From NCBI RefSeq assembly GCF_004345365.1, contig NZ_SLVF01000006.1:372001-436000 (forward strand): 64,000 nt of DNA. Direction: 5' to 3'. Position 1 is the first letter of the stretch; each line of letters opens with the position of its first letter. The DNA is from Kribbella sp. VKM Ac-2568. Lineage in GTDB: Bacteria; Actinomycetota; Actinomycetes; Propionibacteriales; Kribbellaceae. Below, in pieces: positions 35,360-43,206 of the stretch. The notes under the pieces are model-generated. The model saw nothing but the letters and a program-made list of their open reading frames with translations. It made no database searches and was not told where the DNA came from. The translations under genes and the position numbers were made by a program.

Positions 35360-36301
35360 GTGACCACCGATGTCAGAGCCGCGCTGCTGGCCGCCGATCC
35401 ACGCCTGTCCAAGTTCTCGCCGCTGCCGCGCATCCTGGCGTTCGACGACTTCGACAGCGGGACGCACGGCTGGTGCGAACTGCTCGGCAACTACAACGGC
35501 CGGGGCGACCTCGGCACGGTCGACGCGCACATGCGCGACTTCCGCCCGCCGCAGTTGTCGTCCTGCACCTTCTTCGACATCGGCACCCACGGTGCGATGA
35601 GCGGCACCTACGCGCTCAAGCTCGCCACCCGGCCGTACAAGGGTCACACCGCGGTGGCGATCCGCCGGCTCACTATGAGCGGCCGCGGCCTGGTCCAGCT
35701 CGAGACGTACTTCGCGTTCAAGTCCGAGGCCACCCTGGGCGGCGGTGCGGAGCTCGACACCTTCGGCGACGTCCAGTGGGACGGCAACACGCACCCTTCG
35801 GAGGCCCAGTTCGGCGCCTTCACCGTGGCCACCGATCTGTGTGGAGACGGTGGGCTGAGGTACCACACGGTCGCGCGCTACCAGAACACCGACATGGACA
35901 ACCGGTTCACGCGACAGTGGATCGCGCCGACGGTGCCCGAGCCGACGCCCCGCGAGCACTTCGAGGGCAAGGTGAAGCTGGAGTACGCGGCCGACTTCAC
36001 CGCGCCGAACCCGGAGGACTGGCAGGCGTTCGGCGAGCCGCAGGAGCTCTGCTACAACGAGGTCCCGACCAAGGTGAACTGGCACTACCTGCGCTGGCTG
36101 GTCGATACCGATGCCCGCCGCAACGTTGAGCTCCAGGTGAACGACCGGGTGATGGACATGCGCGACGTCCCGGTCCCGCCGTACGAGGAGCGCTACGAGA
36201 CGCTGGAGAACCTGCTGAACTTCTACTTCTCGGTCCGGACCCACTCGTCGGTGCGCAACTTCCTCTTCCTCGACTCCGTCCTCATCTCGGTTGATTGGTA
36301 G
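35360..36301 (+). CDS. DUF6772-like protein
   Basis: 313 aa, start GTG with CTGGAGG. LPRILAFDDFDSGTHGWCEL and LLNFYFSVRTHSSVRNFLFL at the ends are the distinct features; internal FSRPxx-type lectin features are absent, but the strand-rich, WCEL/GTYALKL pattern suggests a jelly-roll beta-sandwich similar to carbohydrate-binding proteins. No signal peptide is present. I recall this as DUF6772, found in actinobacterial sugar clusters. Activity unknown. The LacI gene and AACGTT sites imply control by a sugar-like effector. Confidence 0.62.
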   Translation: MTTDVRAALLAADPRLSKFSPLPRILAFDDFDSGTHGWCELLGNYNGRGDLGTVDAHMRDFRPPQLSSCTFFDIGTHGAMSGTYALKLATRPYKGHTAVAIRRLTMSGRGLVQLETYFAFKSEATLGGGAELDTFGDVQWDGNTHPSEAQFGAFTVATDLCGDGGLRYHTVARYQNTDMDNRFTRQWIAPTVPEPTPREHFEGKVKLEYAADFTAPNPEDWQAFGEPQELCYNEVPTKVNWHYLRWLVDTDARRNVELQVNDRVMDMRDVPVPPYEERYETLENLLNFYFSVRTHSSVRNFLFLDSVLISVDW

Positions 36302-36306
36302 GCATC

Positions 36307-36624
36307 GTGCGACAGTCCATGACCGCAGTACTGGAACGCGACACCACCTTCGACAAGGACTTCGAGACCGAGCCGTACGAGGTCGCCTGGGCCGGGGAGG
36401 CGCGCTGGTTCGTCCAGCTGGTCGGCGGCGACGGCGCGGCCCGCTTCGTCACCCAGGTATCGCCTGACGGCATCACCTGGTGTGACCTCGACGACGCCTC
36501 GCACGTCGCGGGGCAGGGCGAGCTGGTGAGCTGGCCGGCGACCGGGTTCGGCAACTGGCTGCGGGTTCGCGCCGTGGTCGAAGGCACGGTCCAGGTCCGC
36601 ATCCACCTAGCGGTGAAGGCCTAG
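36307..36624 (+). CDS. 105-aa partner of the DUF6772-like protein
   Basis: The product is unrecognised, about 105 aa, mostly beta-strand by appearance (DGITWCDLDDASHVAGQ, GFGNWLRVRAVVEGTVQVRI). It starts 5 bp after the DUF6772-like stop, so the two are almost certainly co-expressed. GTG at 36307 or ATG at 36319 is possible. No signal peptide or catalytic motif is seen. It could be a second beta-sandwich domain that works with the larger protein (inference). Confidence 0.6.
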   Translation: MRQSMTAVLERDTTFDKDFETEPYEVAWAGEARWFVQLVGGDGAARFVTQVSPDGITWCDLDDASHVAGQGELVSWPATGFGNWLRVRAVVEGTVQVRIHLAVKA

Positions 36625-36645
36625 GGCGTGTCTGACACGCCCTAG
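36621..36645. terminator. Perfect 12-bp-arm inverted repeat, probable terminator
   Basis: CTAGGGCGTGTC and GACACGCCCTAG flank a single T; the last codons and stop of the 105-aa gene lie in the left arm. Followed by TCTTCTCC, it fits a stem-loop terminator, or a palindromic operator before the LacI gene. Confidence 0.6.
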
Positions 36646-36679
36646 TCTTCTCCCACCGTGTAAACGACTGGAGGTCCTG

Positions 36680-37720
36680 ATGGGGGAGGCGCGTCGCCCG
36701 ACTTTGCGCGACATCGCCGATGCGCTGGGGCTGTCGGTCAACACGGTGTCGCGGGCACTCGGCGACAAGGACAGCGTGAGTTCGCGGACGCGGGCCGCAG
36801 TACAGGCCGAGGCGGCGCGGATCGGCTATGTGCCGAACTCGCTCGCCCGGTCGCTGGTGCTCGGGTCCGCGATGACGCTCGGCCTCGTCATCACCAACCC
36901 GTCCAACCCGTTCTACGCCCAGCTGATCAGCTCGATCGAGCTCGGCGTCCGCGGCCAGGGGTACTCGCTGCTGCTGCTCGTCACCGACGAGAGTGCGGAG
37001 AACGAGCAGCGGGCCACCGAGGCGCTGCTGCGCTCGGCCGTGGACGGCGCGATCGTGGTCCCGGTGCAGGCCGAGTGGGACCACTGGCGCCGGGTCCGCG
37101 ACTCCGGGATCCCGCTCGTGTTCGTCAACCGCGATGTGCCCGAGCTCGACTGCGACATGGTCGGCGTGGACAACGAGCGAGGTGCGTACGACGCCACCAC
37201 GCACCTGATCGCCGGCGGGGCGCGGAAGCTGCTGGTGCTGGAGGAGGACCTGCCGATCACGACCACGGCCGACCGGGTGGCGGGGTTCCGGCGGGCCATG
37301 AACGATGCCGGGCTGTCCGTTTCCGCCGACACCGTTCGCGCAGTACCGACGAAGCGGTACGACTCCCTGGCGCTGCCGTGGCAGCCCGAGGAGGCGTATC
37401 GCTTCGCGGGTGAACTCGTCACCGGCGGGGATCACCCGGACGGCATCGTCACCGGGAACGACTACTTCGCGCTCGGTCTGCTGCGGGTTCTCGCCGAGCA
37501 AGGACTCGAAGTACCGCGGGACGTTGCTGTCACGGGGTATGGCGACCATCCGTATGCCGCTTACCTCCAGACACCGCTGACCACAGTCCGCCTCCCGGCC
37601 GCCGAGGTCGGTACTACGGCGGTCGACCTGCTGCTCCGCCGGATCCGGGGCGAGAGCGGTGCGCGGCCTCGGAAAACCCTGATCCGGCCCGAACTCGTGG
37701 TGCGCGCGTCGTCTTCGTAG
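36680..37720 (+). CDS. LacI-family regulator
   Basis: 346 aa. N-terminal HTH/hinge: TLRDIADALGLSVNTVSRAL, VSSRTRAAVQAEAARIGYVP, NSLARSLVLG. Periplasmic-binding-like effector domain with NPSNPFYAQLISSIELGVRG and VTGNDYFALGLLRVLAEQG. It probably binds the AACGTTAAC sites 35209-35322 and controls the DUF6772-like pair. The effector is unknown, presumably a sugar. ATG 36680 follows GGAGG. Confidence 0.9.
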   Translation: MGEARRPTLRDIADALGLSVNTVSRALGDKDSVSSRTRAAVQAEAARIGYVPNSLARSLVLGSAMTLGLVITNPSNPFYAQLISSIELGVRGQGYSLLLLVTDESAENEQRATEALLRSAVDGAIVVPVQAEWDHWRRVRDSGIPLVFVNRDVPELDCDMVGVDNERGAYDATTHLIAGGARKLLVLEEDLPITTTADRVAGFRRAMNDAGLSVSADTVRAVPTKRYDSLALPWQPEEAYRFAGELVTGGDHPDGIVTGNDYFALGLLRVLAEQGLEVPRDVAVTGYGDHPYAAYLQTPLTTVRLPAAEVGTTAVDLLLRRIRGESGARPRKTLIRPELVVRASSS

Positions 37721-37823
37721 GTCACTTTCCGATAGATGGGACTTCCCGTCAGGGGGTTTCCGATGCCACACTGCCGGGAGCCCGGTGTGAGGCCTGGGTG
37801 ACCGACTGTGACGGGGAGTCGTG

Positions 37824-39107
37824 ATGGCGGAGCTCGAGAAGTTGGTGCGGCGGGTGCGGAGCCTCCCGCCCGAGGCCGCGGCCCGGGAGGCGCGCGCGTT
37901 CTTTGACGCGCTGCCGCCGGGCGCCGGCATCGCCCTGGCCGAAGGCCGGCCCGAGCTGGTCGGATCGCTCGACGGTGCACCCGCCGCGCTGCGCTACCGG
38001 GCCAACCACCTGCGCCTGCTCGCGGCCCGCAACCGACTGCGGGCAGCGATCGACGCCGGTACTGCGACAGACCACGAGCGGCGGCGTCTTCAGACTGTGG
38101 AGGAGCTGCTGACTCCGGTGTCAGGGATCGACGTGGATGCCTCAGGCAACGTTGTGAAGGTTCAGCGGCCGCGGCAGTTCCTGGTGGTCGAGCCCGAAGG
38201 GCAGGGGCGGGCGGTCGAGGTGCTCGGCGATCTGGATCGGGCGCGCAACATCGCGATCCTGGTGCCCGGCATGGGCAACAACCTGGAGACCCTGCGCGAC
38301 CAGGTGGACCGGGCGGATCTGATCCGGCGCGAGGCCGGGCCGGGGACGGCGTCCGTGCTCTGGCTCGGCTACTACTCTCCACAAGGCGTTCGCGACGCGA
38401 TGAGTAGTGTTCCGGCCCAGGAGGCTGGACCCGGGCTGCGACGCTTCACTGCCGGGCTCGACACCGAGACGTTGCCCACGGCAAAGGTCACGCTGATCGG
38501 GCACAGCTACGGTAGCCACGTGGTGGGGCAGGGACTGATCAATGGCGTGCGGGTCGACCGGGTCGTGCTGACCGGCAGCCCCGGCGTCGCGAAGGCAGTG
38601 AACGGCGCCGCCCAACTGGTGCCGTCCCAGACCAGGTTGTTCGTCGAACGGGCGCCAGGCGACTACGTCTCCTATACCGAGTGGCACGGCCCGGACCCGG
38701 CAACCTACCCGGACGCGACCCGGATGGCGACCAACGAACCGGCCGGCGGCGGGATCACGGTCCAGGGCCACAACGAGTACTACCGGCCGAACAGCGAGGC
38801 GCTCCGCAACGTTGGCCGGGTGGTCCGCGGCGACCTCGCACACGTCACCACCACCGACACGAGCCGCTCGGCCGAGACCAAGCTCGCGCTCGGGCTGTCC
38901 TGGGGCGAGCCGCTGCACTCCGCTGCCGGCGCGGCGGCCAAGGTGTTCGACGGCATCGCCGCGCTCCGGAAGACCAAGCCGGACCGTGCCGCGGCGTCGA
39001 CCCCGGTGCCGCAGCAGGGAGCACTCGAGCAAGCCACCCGCCCCGCGACGCACCCGGCCAGAACCGCCGCCGCGCACCCCCGACGGCCGGAAGGACCCCA
39101 GCGATGA
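37824..39107 (+). CDS. DUF1023 alpha/beta hydrolase
   Basis: 427 aa. Nucleophile elbow TLIGHSYGSHVVGQG (Ser228) preceded by NIAILVPGMGNNLETLRDQV, the DUF1023 signature. N-terminal ~100 residues are helical. The C-terminus after ~390 is low-complexity (Ala, Pro, Thr). Known members are actinobacterial esterase-like proteins, often exported or associated with ESX/WXG proteins; here no signal peptide is apparent. ATG 37824 is preferred over GTG 37821. The stop overlaps the next gene by ATGA. Confidence 0.85.
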   Translation: MAELEKLVRRVRSLPPEAAAREARAFFDALPPGAGIALAEGRPELVGSLDGAPAALRYRANHLRLLAARNRLRAAIDAGTATDHERRRLQTVEELLTPVSGIDVDASGNVVKVQRPRQFLVVEPEGQGRAVEVLGDLDRARNIAILVPGMGNNLETLRDQVDRADLIRREAGPGTASVLWLGYYSPQGVRDAMSSVPAQEAGPGLRRFTAGLDTETLPTAKVTLIGHSYGSHVVGQGLINGVRVDRVVLTGSPGVAKAVNGAAQLVPSQTRLFVERAPGDYVSYTEWHGPDPATYPDATRMATNEPAGGGITVQGHNEYYRPNSEALRNVGRVVRGDLAHVTTTDTSRSAETKLALGLSWGEPLHSAAGAAAKVFDGIAALRKTKPDRAAASTPVPQQGALEQATRPATHPARTAAAHPRRPEGPQR

Positions 39108-39493
39108 CGCTGACCGAGGCCCGCGACTTCCTCCGAACCGAACTCCTCGCCGTGGCGACGGCCGTAGTACCGGGTCAGAAGGCTGTGGTCACCCACGACC
39201 CAGGGCCGATCAACCCAGGCGCCCTCTTCGACGGCTGCGGCCCGGCCACGGTCTGCAGCATCACCGTCGAAACAGGCGAGCCGACCGCGTCCGACCCGGC
39301 CTGGGCAGTCGCCGCAGCAGCCGCCGTCCTCCAAAGCCGAGGCTGGCGAGCGGAGGTAGAACCGGTCGAGGAAACCCACCACCGCGTAGCCGCCTCCCGA
39401 GACGGCTTCGAAATCACCGTCCACGCCTGGACCACCGACTGGCGCCTAACCTTCACCGGCGAAACGCCGCCGCTCTCTGACTCAGGGGAGTAG
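39104..39493 (+). CDS. Hypothetical protein coupled to the DUF1023 hydrolase
   Basis: 129 aa, no family recognised. It starts MTLTEARDFLRTELLAVAT and ends WTTDWRLTFTGETPPL. Alternating strands (GWRAEVEPVEETHHRVAAS) suggest a small alpha/beta fold resembling secreted-effector chaperones or immunity-type proteins. The 4-bp ATGA overlap with the hydrolase points to a shared function, perhaps a modulator or chaperone (inference). Confidence 0.65.
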   Translation: MTLTEARDFLRTELLAVATAVVPGQKAVVTHDPGPINPGALFDGCGPATVCSITVETGEPTASDPAWAVAAAAAVLQSRGWRAEVEPVEETHHRVAASRDGFEITVHAWTTDWRLTFTGETPPLSDSGE

Positions 39494-39885
39494 AGGTCAC
39501 CAGGGGTCGTCGACGCCTCGAGAATCGTCCGCAGCCGGCTCGTGTGCCGCAGCCACCGTGGCCAGTGAGCGCCTAGCCGCGACCGGCTCTGTGGACATTG
39601 CCTCTGTGCACCCACTGTCCTCATCCTGCCGCTCGACTGACCGGTGATGCGCGCCTGTGGACAACCTGACCGGTCCACAGGGCGCCAACCACCAGCGAAC
39701 GTCTGATTCACGGCGAACCAGACGGCGGTGCTCCGTGAGCTTCCACAGCTCAGCCCCGGCATGCACGACGTGCTCCGAGAAGCTGGCCGGCTCCAGGCAG
39801 GCGACTTGTCGCATCCACCTGGCCCAATCACGGACCCGCCGACCCGCCCCGACCCGCCCCGACCCGCCGATCGTTGTCGTGCCGG
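39494..39885. other. 392-bp intergenic region without convincing gene
   Basis: A reading frame on the minus strand spans 39497-39814, but it lacks a recognised family and I cannot support it. The segment has DnaA-box-like words TGTGGACAA (39656-39664) and TGTGGACAT (39590-39598), plus a C-rich decamer GACCCGCC(CC) repeated about four times at 39833-39869. No stem-loop terminator is obvious. Confidence 0.5.
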
Positions 39886-40287
39886 TTAGCTGTTTGCCTT
39901 GCGCTCTGCGGCGCTTTGTAGGACGCAGAACTCGTTGCCTTCGGGGTCGAGCATTACTACGAAGCCGGCGCCGGGTTTTGCTCCGGGTTCGAGTTTTTCG
40001 GGGGTGGTGCGGTCGTCATAGGTGGTGGCGCCGAGCGTGAGCAGCCATTCGACCTCGGCTTCGCGGGGGCCGTCTGGTTCCAGGTCTAGGTGGACGCGGT
40101 TCTTGACGGCCTTGCCGTCGGTGTTCTGCCAGAAGAGCAGCGTCATCGAGTCGGTGGTGACGGATGCGGCGGGGTCGCCCGGGAAGTCGTCGTCGGCGAG
40201 TTTGCCTTTGAGCACTTTGGCCCAGAAGGTCGCGAGGGTGTACGGGTCGTGGGTGTCGAACGTGACGGTGCGTACGGAGGAGGTCAT
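39886..40287 (-). CDS. VOC family protein
   Basis: 133 aa, one glyoxalase-like domain: VRTVTFDTHDPYTLATFWAK at the start and FVVMLDPEGNEFCVLQ at the end. The shared motif KNRVHLDLEPDG marks it as a paralogue of the protein at 11912-12307. ATG 40287 lies behind GGAGG. Lower GC3 than its neighbours is noticeable, especially at the 3' end (for example TTTGCCTT, TACTACGAAG). Function not assignable beyond the fold. Confidence 0.83.
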   Translation of the reverse strand: MTSSVRTVTFDTHDPYTLATFWAKVLKGKLADDDFPGDPAASVTTDSMTLLFWQNTDGKAVKNRVHLDLEPDGPREAEVEWLLTLGATTYDDRTTPEKLEPGAKPGAGFVVMLDPEGNEFCVLQSAAERKANS

Positions 40288-40330
40288 ACGGCAGACAGTG
40301 CCGCAGACCGCCTCCGTCCGCTACCGGATT

Positions 40331-41182
40331 TCAGGCCTTGCCGAGGGTCTGCTTCTGGCGCCCCAGGCCCTGGATCTCGCACTCGACGGTGTCGCCGGGG
40401 GACAGGTACGGGAAGCGGCCGGACAGGGCCACGCCCTCCGGGGTGCCGGTGTTGACGATGTCGCCCGGGTCGAGAGTCATGTACTGCGAGAGGTCGCGGA
40501 CCAGGGCGGCGACCGAGAAGATCATGTCGCGGGTGTTGGAGTCCTGGCGCGGTTCGCCGTTCACCCAGGACTTGAGGTCCAGGTTCTGCGGGTCGTCGAC
40601 CTCGTCGGCCGGGATCAGCGCGGGGCCCAGCGGGTTGAAGGTCTCGCAGCACTTGCCCTTCGACCACTGGCCGCCGGACACCTCGAGCTGGAAGGCGCGC
40701 TCGGAGACGTCGTTGGCGACCGTGTACCCCGCGATGCAGGCCAGCGCCTCCTCGTCGGAGGACAGGTACCGGGCGGTCTTGCCGATCACCACGGCCAGTT
40801 CCACCTCCCAGTCGGTCCGGGTCGAGCCCCGCGGCACCAGCACCTCGTCGTACGGGCCGACGACGGTGTTCGGGTGCTTGAAGAAGACGATCGGCTCCTT
40901 CGGCGGTTCGGCGCCGGACTCGGCCGCGTGGGCGGCGTAGTTCTGGCCGATGCAGACCACGGCGGCCGGCTTCGCGATCGGCGCGCCGACCCGGAGTCCT
41001 TCGGCCGACGCGACCGGCAGGGAGCCGGCGTCGAGGGCGGCCCGAGCCCGGGCGATGCCGTCGGAGGCGAGGAAGGCGCCGTCGATGTCGGCGGTGACGG
41101 AGCTCAGGTCATAGACGGTGCCGTCGGTCGAGCGCAGGTACGGGCGCTCCTCACCGACCGCGCCGAGGCGCAGCAGTTCCAC
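40331..41182 (-). CDS. Fumarylacetoacetate hydrolase family protein
   Basis: 283 aa FAH-fold enzyme. Metal ligands in the ExE region (DWEVELAVVIGK) and D of VANDVSERAFQ; cofactor region IGQNYAAHAAESG. In the non-phosphorylative L-fucose/L-rhamnose pathways this fold hydrolyses 2,4-diketo-3-deoxy acids; FAH members also act on acylpyruvates and fumarylpyruvate. The cluster (dehydratase, lactonase-type amidohydrolase, sugar ABC transporter) favours a diketo-acid hydrolase. It lies in a two-gene minus unit with the GntR regulator just 8 bp upstream. Confidence 0.85.
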   Translation of the reverse strand: MELLRLGAVGEERPYLRSTDGTVYDLSSVTADIDGAFLASDGIARARAALDAGSLPVASAEGLRVGAPIAKPAAVVCIGQNYAAHAAESGAEPPKEPIVFFKHPNTVVGPYDEVLVPRGSTRTDWEVELAVVIGKTARYLSSDEEALACIAGYTVANDVSERAFQLEVSGGQWSKGKCCETFNPLGPALIPADEVDDPQNLDLKSWVNGEPRQDSNTRDMIFSVAALVRDLSQYMTLDPGDIVNTGTPEGVALSGRFPYLSPGDTVECEIQGLGRQKQTLGKA

Positions 41183-41190
41183 AGACTCTC

Positions 41191-41898
41191 CTAGCTAGAC
41201 GGAAGTTCCTGGTCGAACACGGGACGCAGCCGCGCCCGCGAGGCTTCGATGTGGGACCGCATCGCGGCGGCCGCCTCGACCGGGTCGGCCTTGCGGACCG
41301 CCGCCACGATCGTCTTGTGCTCGCGCAGGGCCTTGGTCGCGATCCCGCCGCCGTAGTACAGCCGGAAGAGATGCAGGTGGCAGTGGGTGCGGGCGAAGGA
41401 CTGCCGGGCGGTCTCGTTGCCGGCCAGTTCCAGCACCAGGTCGTGGAACCGCTGGTCGTGCGCGGCCATCGCCTTGTAGCTGTCGTAGTCCGGCCGGTCC
41501 GGTACGTCGGTGTAGCTGAGCATCTCGTTCTTGAGCCGGGTCAGGTCCTCCGGGGCGGTCCGCTCCGCGGCACGGCCGGCCGCCCAGGGCTCGATGTGCA
41601 GCCGGTACTCGAAGAGGTCCTCGAACTCGGCCCGGGTCAGCGTCGACGACACCCGGTAACCGCGCAGCGGCTCCTTGATCACCAGGCCGTCGGACTCCAG
41701 CCGGGCCAGGGACTCGCGGATGGGCGTCTGCGAGATGCCCAGTTCCCGGGTCAGCGCGTCGATGTTCAGCCGGGTTCCCGGCGCGACCACGCTGTCCATG
41801 ATCAGGCCCTTGACCGTCTCGTAGACGTCGTCGCTCAGTACCTGTCGCTGGGGCAGGCGCGTGAGCTGCCCCGCCAGACCCACATGCGCATCAGTCAC
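41191..41898 (-). CDS. GntR (FadR subfamily) regulator
   Basis: 235 aa. N-terminal winged HTH: DDVYETVKGLIMDSVVAPGT and ELGISQTPIRESLARLES. FCD ligand domain: AHDQRFHDLVLELAGNETAR, with the metal-binding His residues. GTG at 41898 follows GGAGGAG; the open frame runs further up through the promoter region. Its likely operator is the palindrome at 42013-42024, letting it control both its own unit and the divergent transport/catabolic operon. Effector is expected to be a sugar acid. Confidence 0.9.
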   Translation of the reverse strand: MTDAHVGLAGQLTRLPQRQVLSDDVYETVKGLIMDSVVAPGTRLNIDALTRELGISQTPIRESLARLESDGLVIKEPLRGYRVSSTLTRAEFEDLFEYRLHIEPWAAGRAAERTAPEDLTRLKNEMLSYTDVPDRPDYDSYKAMAAHDQRFHDLVLELAGNETARQSFARTHCHLHLFRLYYGGGIATKALREHKTIVAAVRKADPVEAAAAMRSHIEASRARLRPVFDQELPSS

Positions 41899-42012
41899 AG
41901 TAGCTCCTCCCGAAGCCTCATTCTGCCCGACCGACCGGCACAAGTGTGCACAGTCGTTACCGACACATGTCTTGACGCCATCAGTGTGAAGCGGCAGCAT
42001 CAACCACGCAAT

Positions 42013-42024
42013 ATCCTATAGGAT
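42013..42024. promoter_or_regulatory. GntR-type palindrome ATCCTATAGGAT
   Basis: Perfect 12-bp palindrome, extended imperfectly by flanking AT/CT, between the GntR and SBP starts, 19 bp before the SBP start. The centre TATA may overlap a -10 element. FadR-type regulators often bind such A/T-centred palindromes. Confidence 0.75.
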
Positions 42025-42043
42025 CTTCGAGGAGTCATCGCCC

Positions 42044-43141
42044 ATGACCGTCCCATCGTCGCTCTACCGCAGAACCGCTGTCGGGCTGGCACTCGTCGCA
42101 CTCGTCGCGACCGGCTGCAGCACCAAGGACTCCAACGACACCGCGGGCGGTACGGCCGGCGACGACGCCTCCACCGGTACGTCGACCGGCCCGGTGGAAC
42201 TGAAGGACGGCTCCAAGGTGAAGCTAGCCCTGATCCCGGGCGGGGCGCACCCGTATTTCCAGCCCTGGAAGACCACCGCCGAGCAGGACAAGACCGACTT
42301 CAAGCTCGGCAGTGTCACGTTCAACGAGACCGGCGAGTGGGACCAGGGCAAGCAGAACAATGTGATCAACTCGCTCGCGGCCCAGGGGTACAACGCGTTC
42401 GGCATCTTCGGGGTGTCGCCGACCGACATCAACTCCACCTTCGAGGACCTGAAGGCGAAGGGGTTCGCGGTCGGCTCGCTGGCCTCCTGCCCGGCCGGTG
42501 ACACGAACTCGGCCGACTTCTGCCTGTCCACCGACGTCGAGGCGGCAGCGTACAAGGCGACGCAGGCGACGATCGAGGCGATCGGCGGCTCCGGCACGAT
42601 CGTGCACCTGACCGGCAACAACGTCGACTCCAACACCCAGCGGCGGATCGCCGGGGTGAAGAAGGCGATCGCCGAGACCGGTGGCAAGGTGACCGAACTG
42701 CCGGTGATCACCGACATCGACAAGGACCTGCAGACCGCGCAGAAGGCGGTCGCCGATCTGCTCGCGTCGAAGGGCAAGGAGATCAAGGGCATCGTCACCA
42801 CCGCCTACAACCCGGCGGTCGCCGCGGCGGACGGCGTTGCCAGCAGCAAGCTTCCGATCAAGGTGGTGGCGATCGACGACGACGCCAAGATCCTGTCCGG
42901 GATCAAGTCCGGCGGGGTCGCCGCAACCGTGACGCAGAACCCGGTCGGCCAGGCGTACGTCGGCGGCTGGCTGCTCGCCCTGCTCGGCTCCAAGCAGTGC
43001 ACGATGAAGACGCCGGGCGTGATCGTCGACTCCGGTTCCTTCGTCGTCACCAAGGCCAACGTGGACAGCTACGACACCGAGCGGAAGGCGAAGACGGTCG
43101 AGCTGCAGAAGGACTTCGTCTCCCAGCTGTCCTGCTCGTGA
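42044..43141 (+). CDS. Sugar ABC transporter substrate-binding lipoprotein
   Basis: 365 aa, periplasmic-binding protein type 1 (ribose-type) fold. Lipobox VATGC (Cys25) followed by a Ser/Thr-rich linker. KQNNVINSLAAQGYNAFGIF, TGNNVDSNTQRRIAGVKKAI and TQNPVGQAYVGGWLLALLG are consistent with the sugar-binding LacI-like fold. First gene of the operon 42044-48779. Confidence 0.9.
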   Translation: MTVPSSLYRRTAVGLALVALVATGCSTKDSNDTAGGTAGDDASTGTSTGPVELKDGSKVKLALIPGGAHPYFQPWKTTAEQDKTDFKLGSVTFNETGEWDQGKQNNVINSLAAQGYNAFGIFGVSPTDINSTFEDLKAKGFAVGSLASCPAGDTNSADFCLSTDVEAAAYKATQATIEAIGGSGTIVHLTGNNVDSNTQRRIAGVKKAIAETGGKVTELPVITDIDKDLQTAQKAVADLLASKGKEIKGIVTTAYNPAVAAADGVASSKLPIKVVAIDDDAKILSGIKSGGVAATVTQNPVGQAYVGGWLLALLGSKQCTMKTPGVIVDSGSFVVTKANVDSYDTERKAKTVELQKDFVSQLSCS

Positions 43142-43206
43142 CCGGAACCCAGCCGCACACACCGCCAACCGCCCAGGCGACCACCCAGGGGAACACGCAG
43201 AGGGAC

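Noticed and set aside
39590-39680. Replication origin
   Set aside because: Only about two good DnaA-like boxes, no AT-rich element, and no dnaA, dnaN or parAB nearby.
39497-39814. Minus-strand 105-codon frame
   Set aside because: No recognisable domain, poor codon character and no clear ribosome binding site. Left as an unresolved intergenic region.
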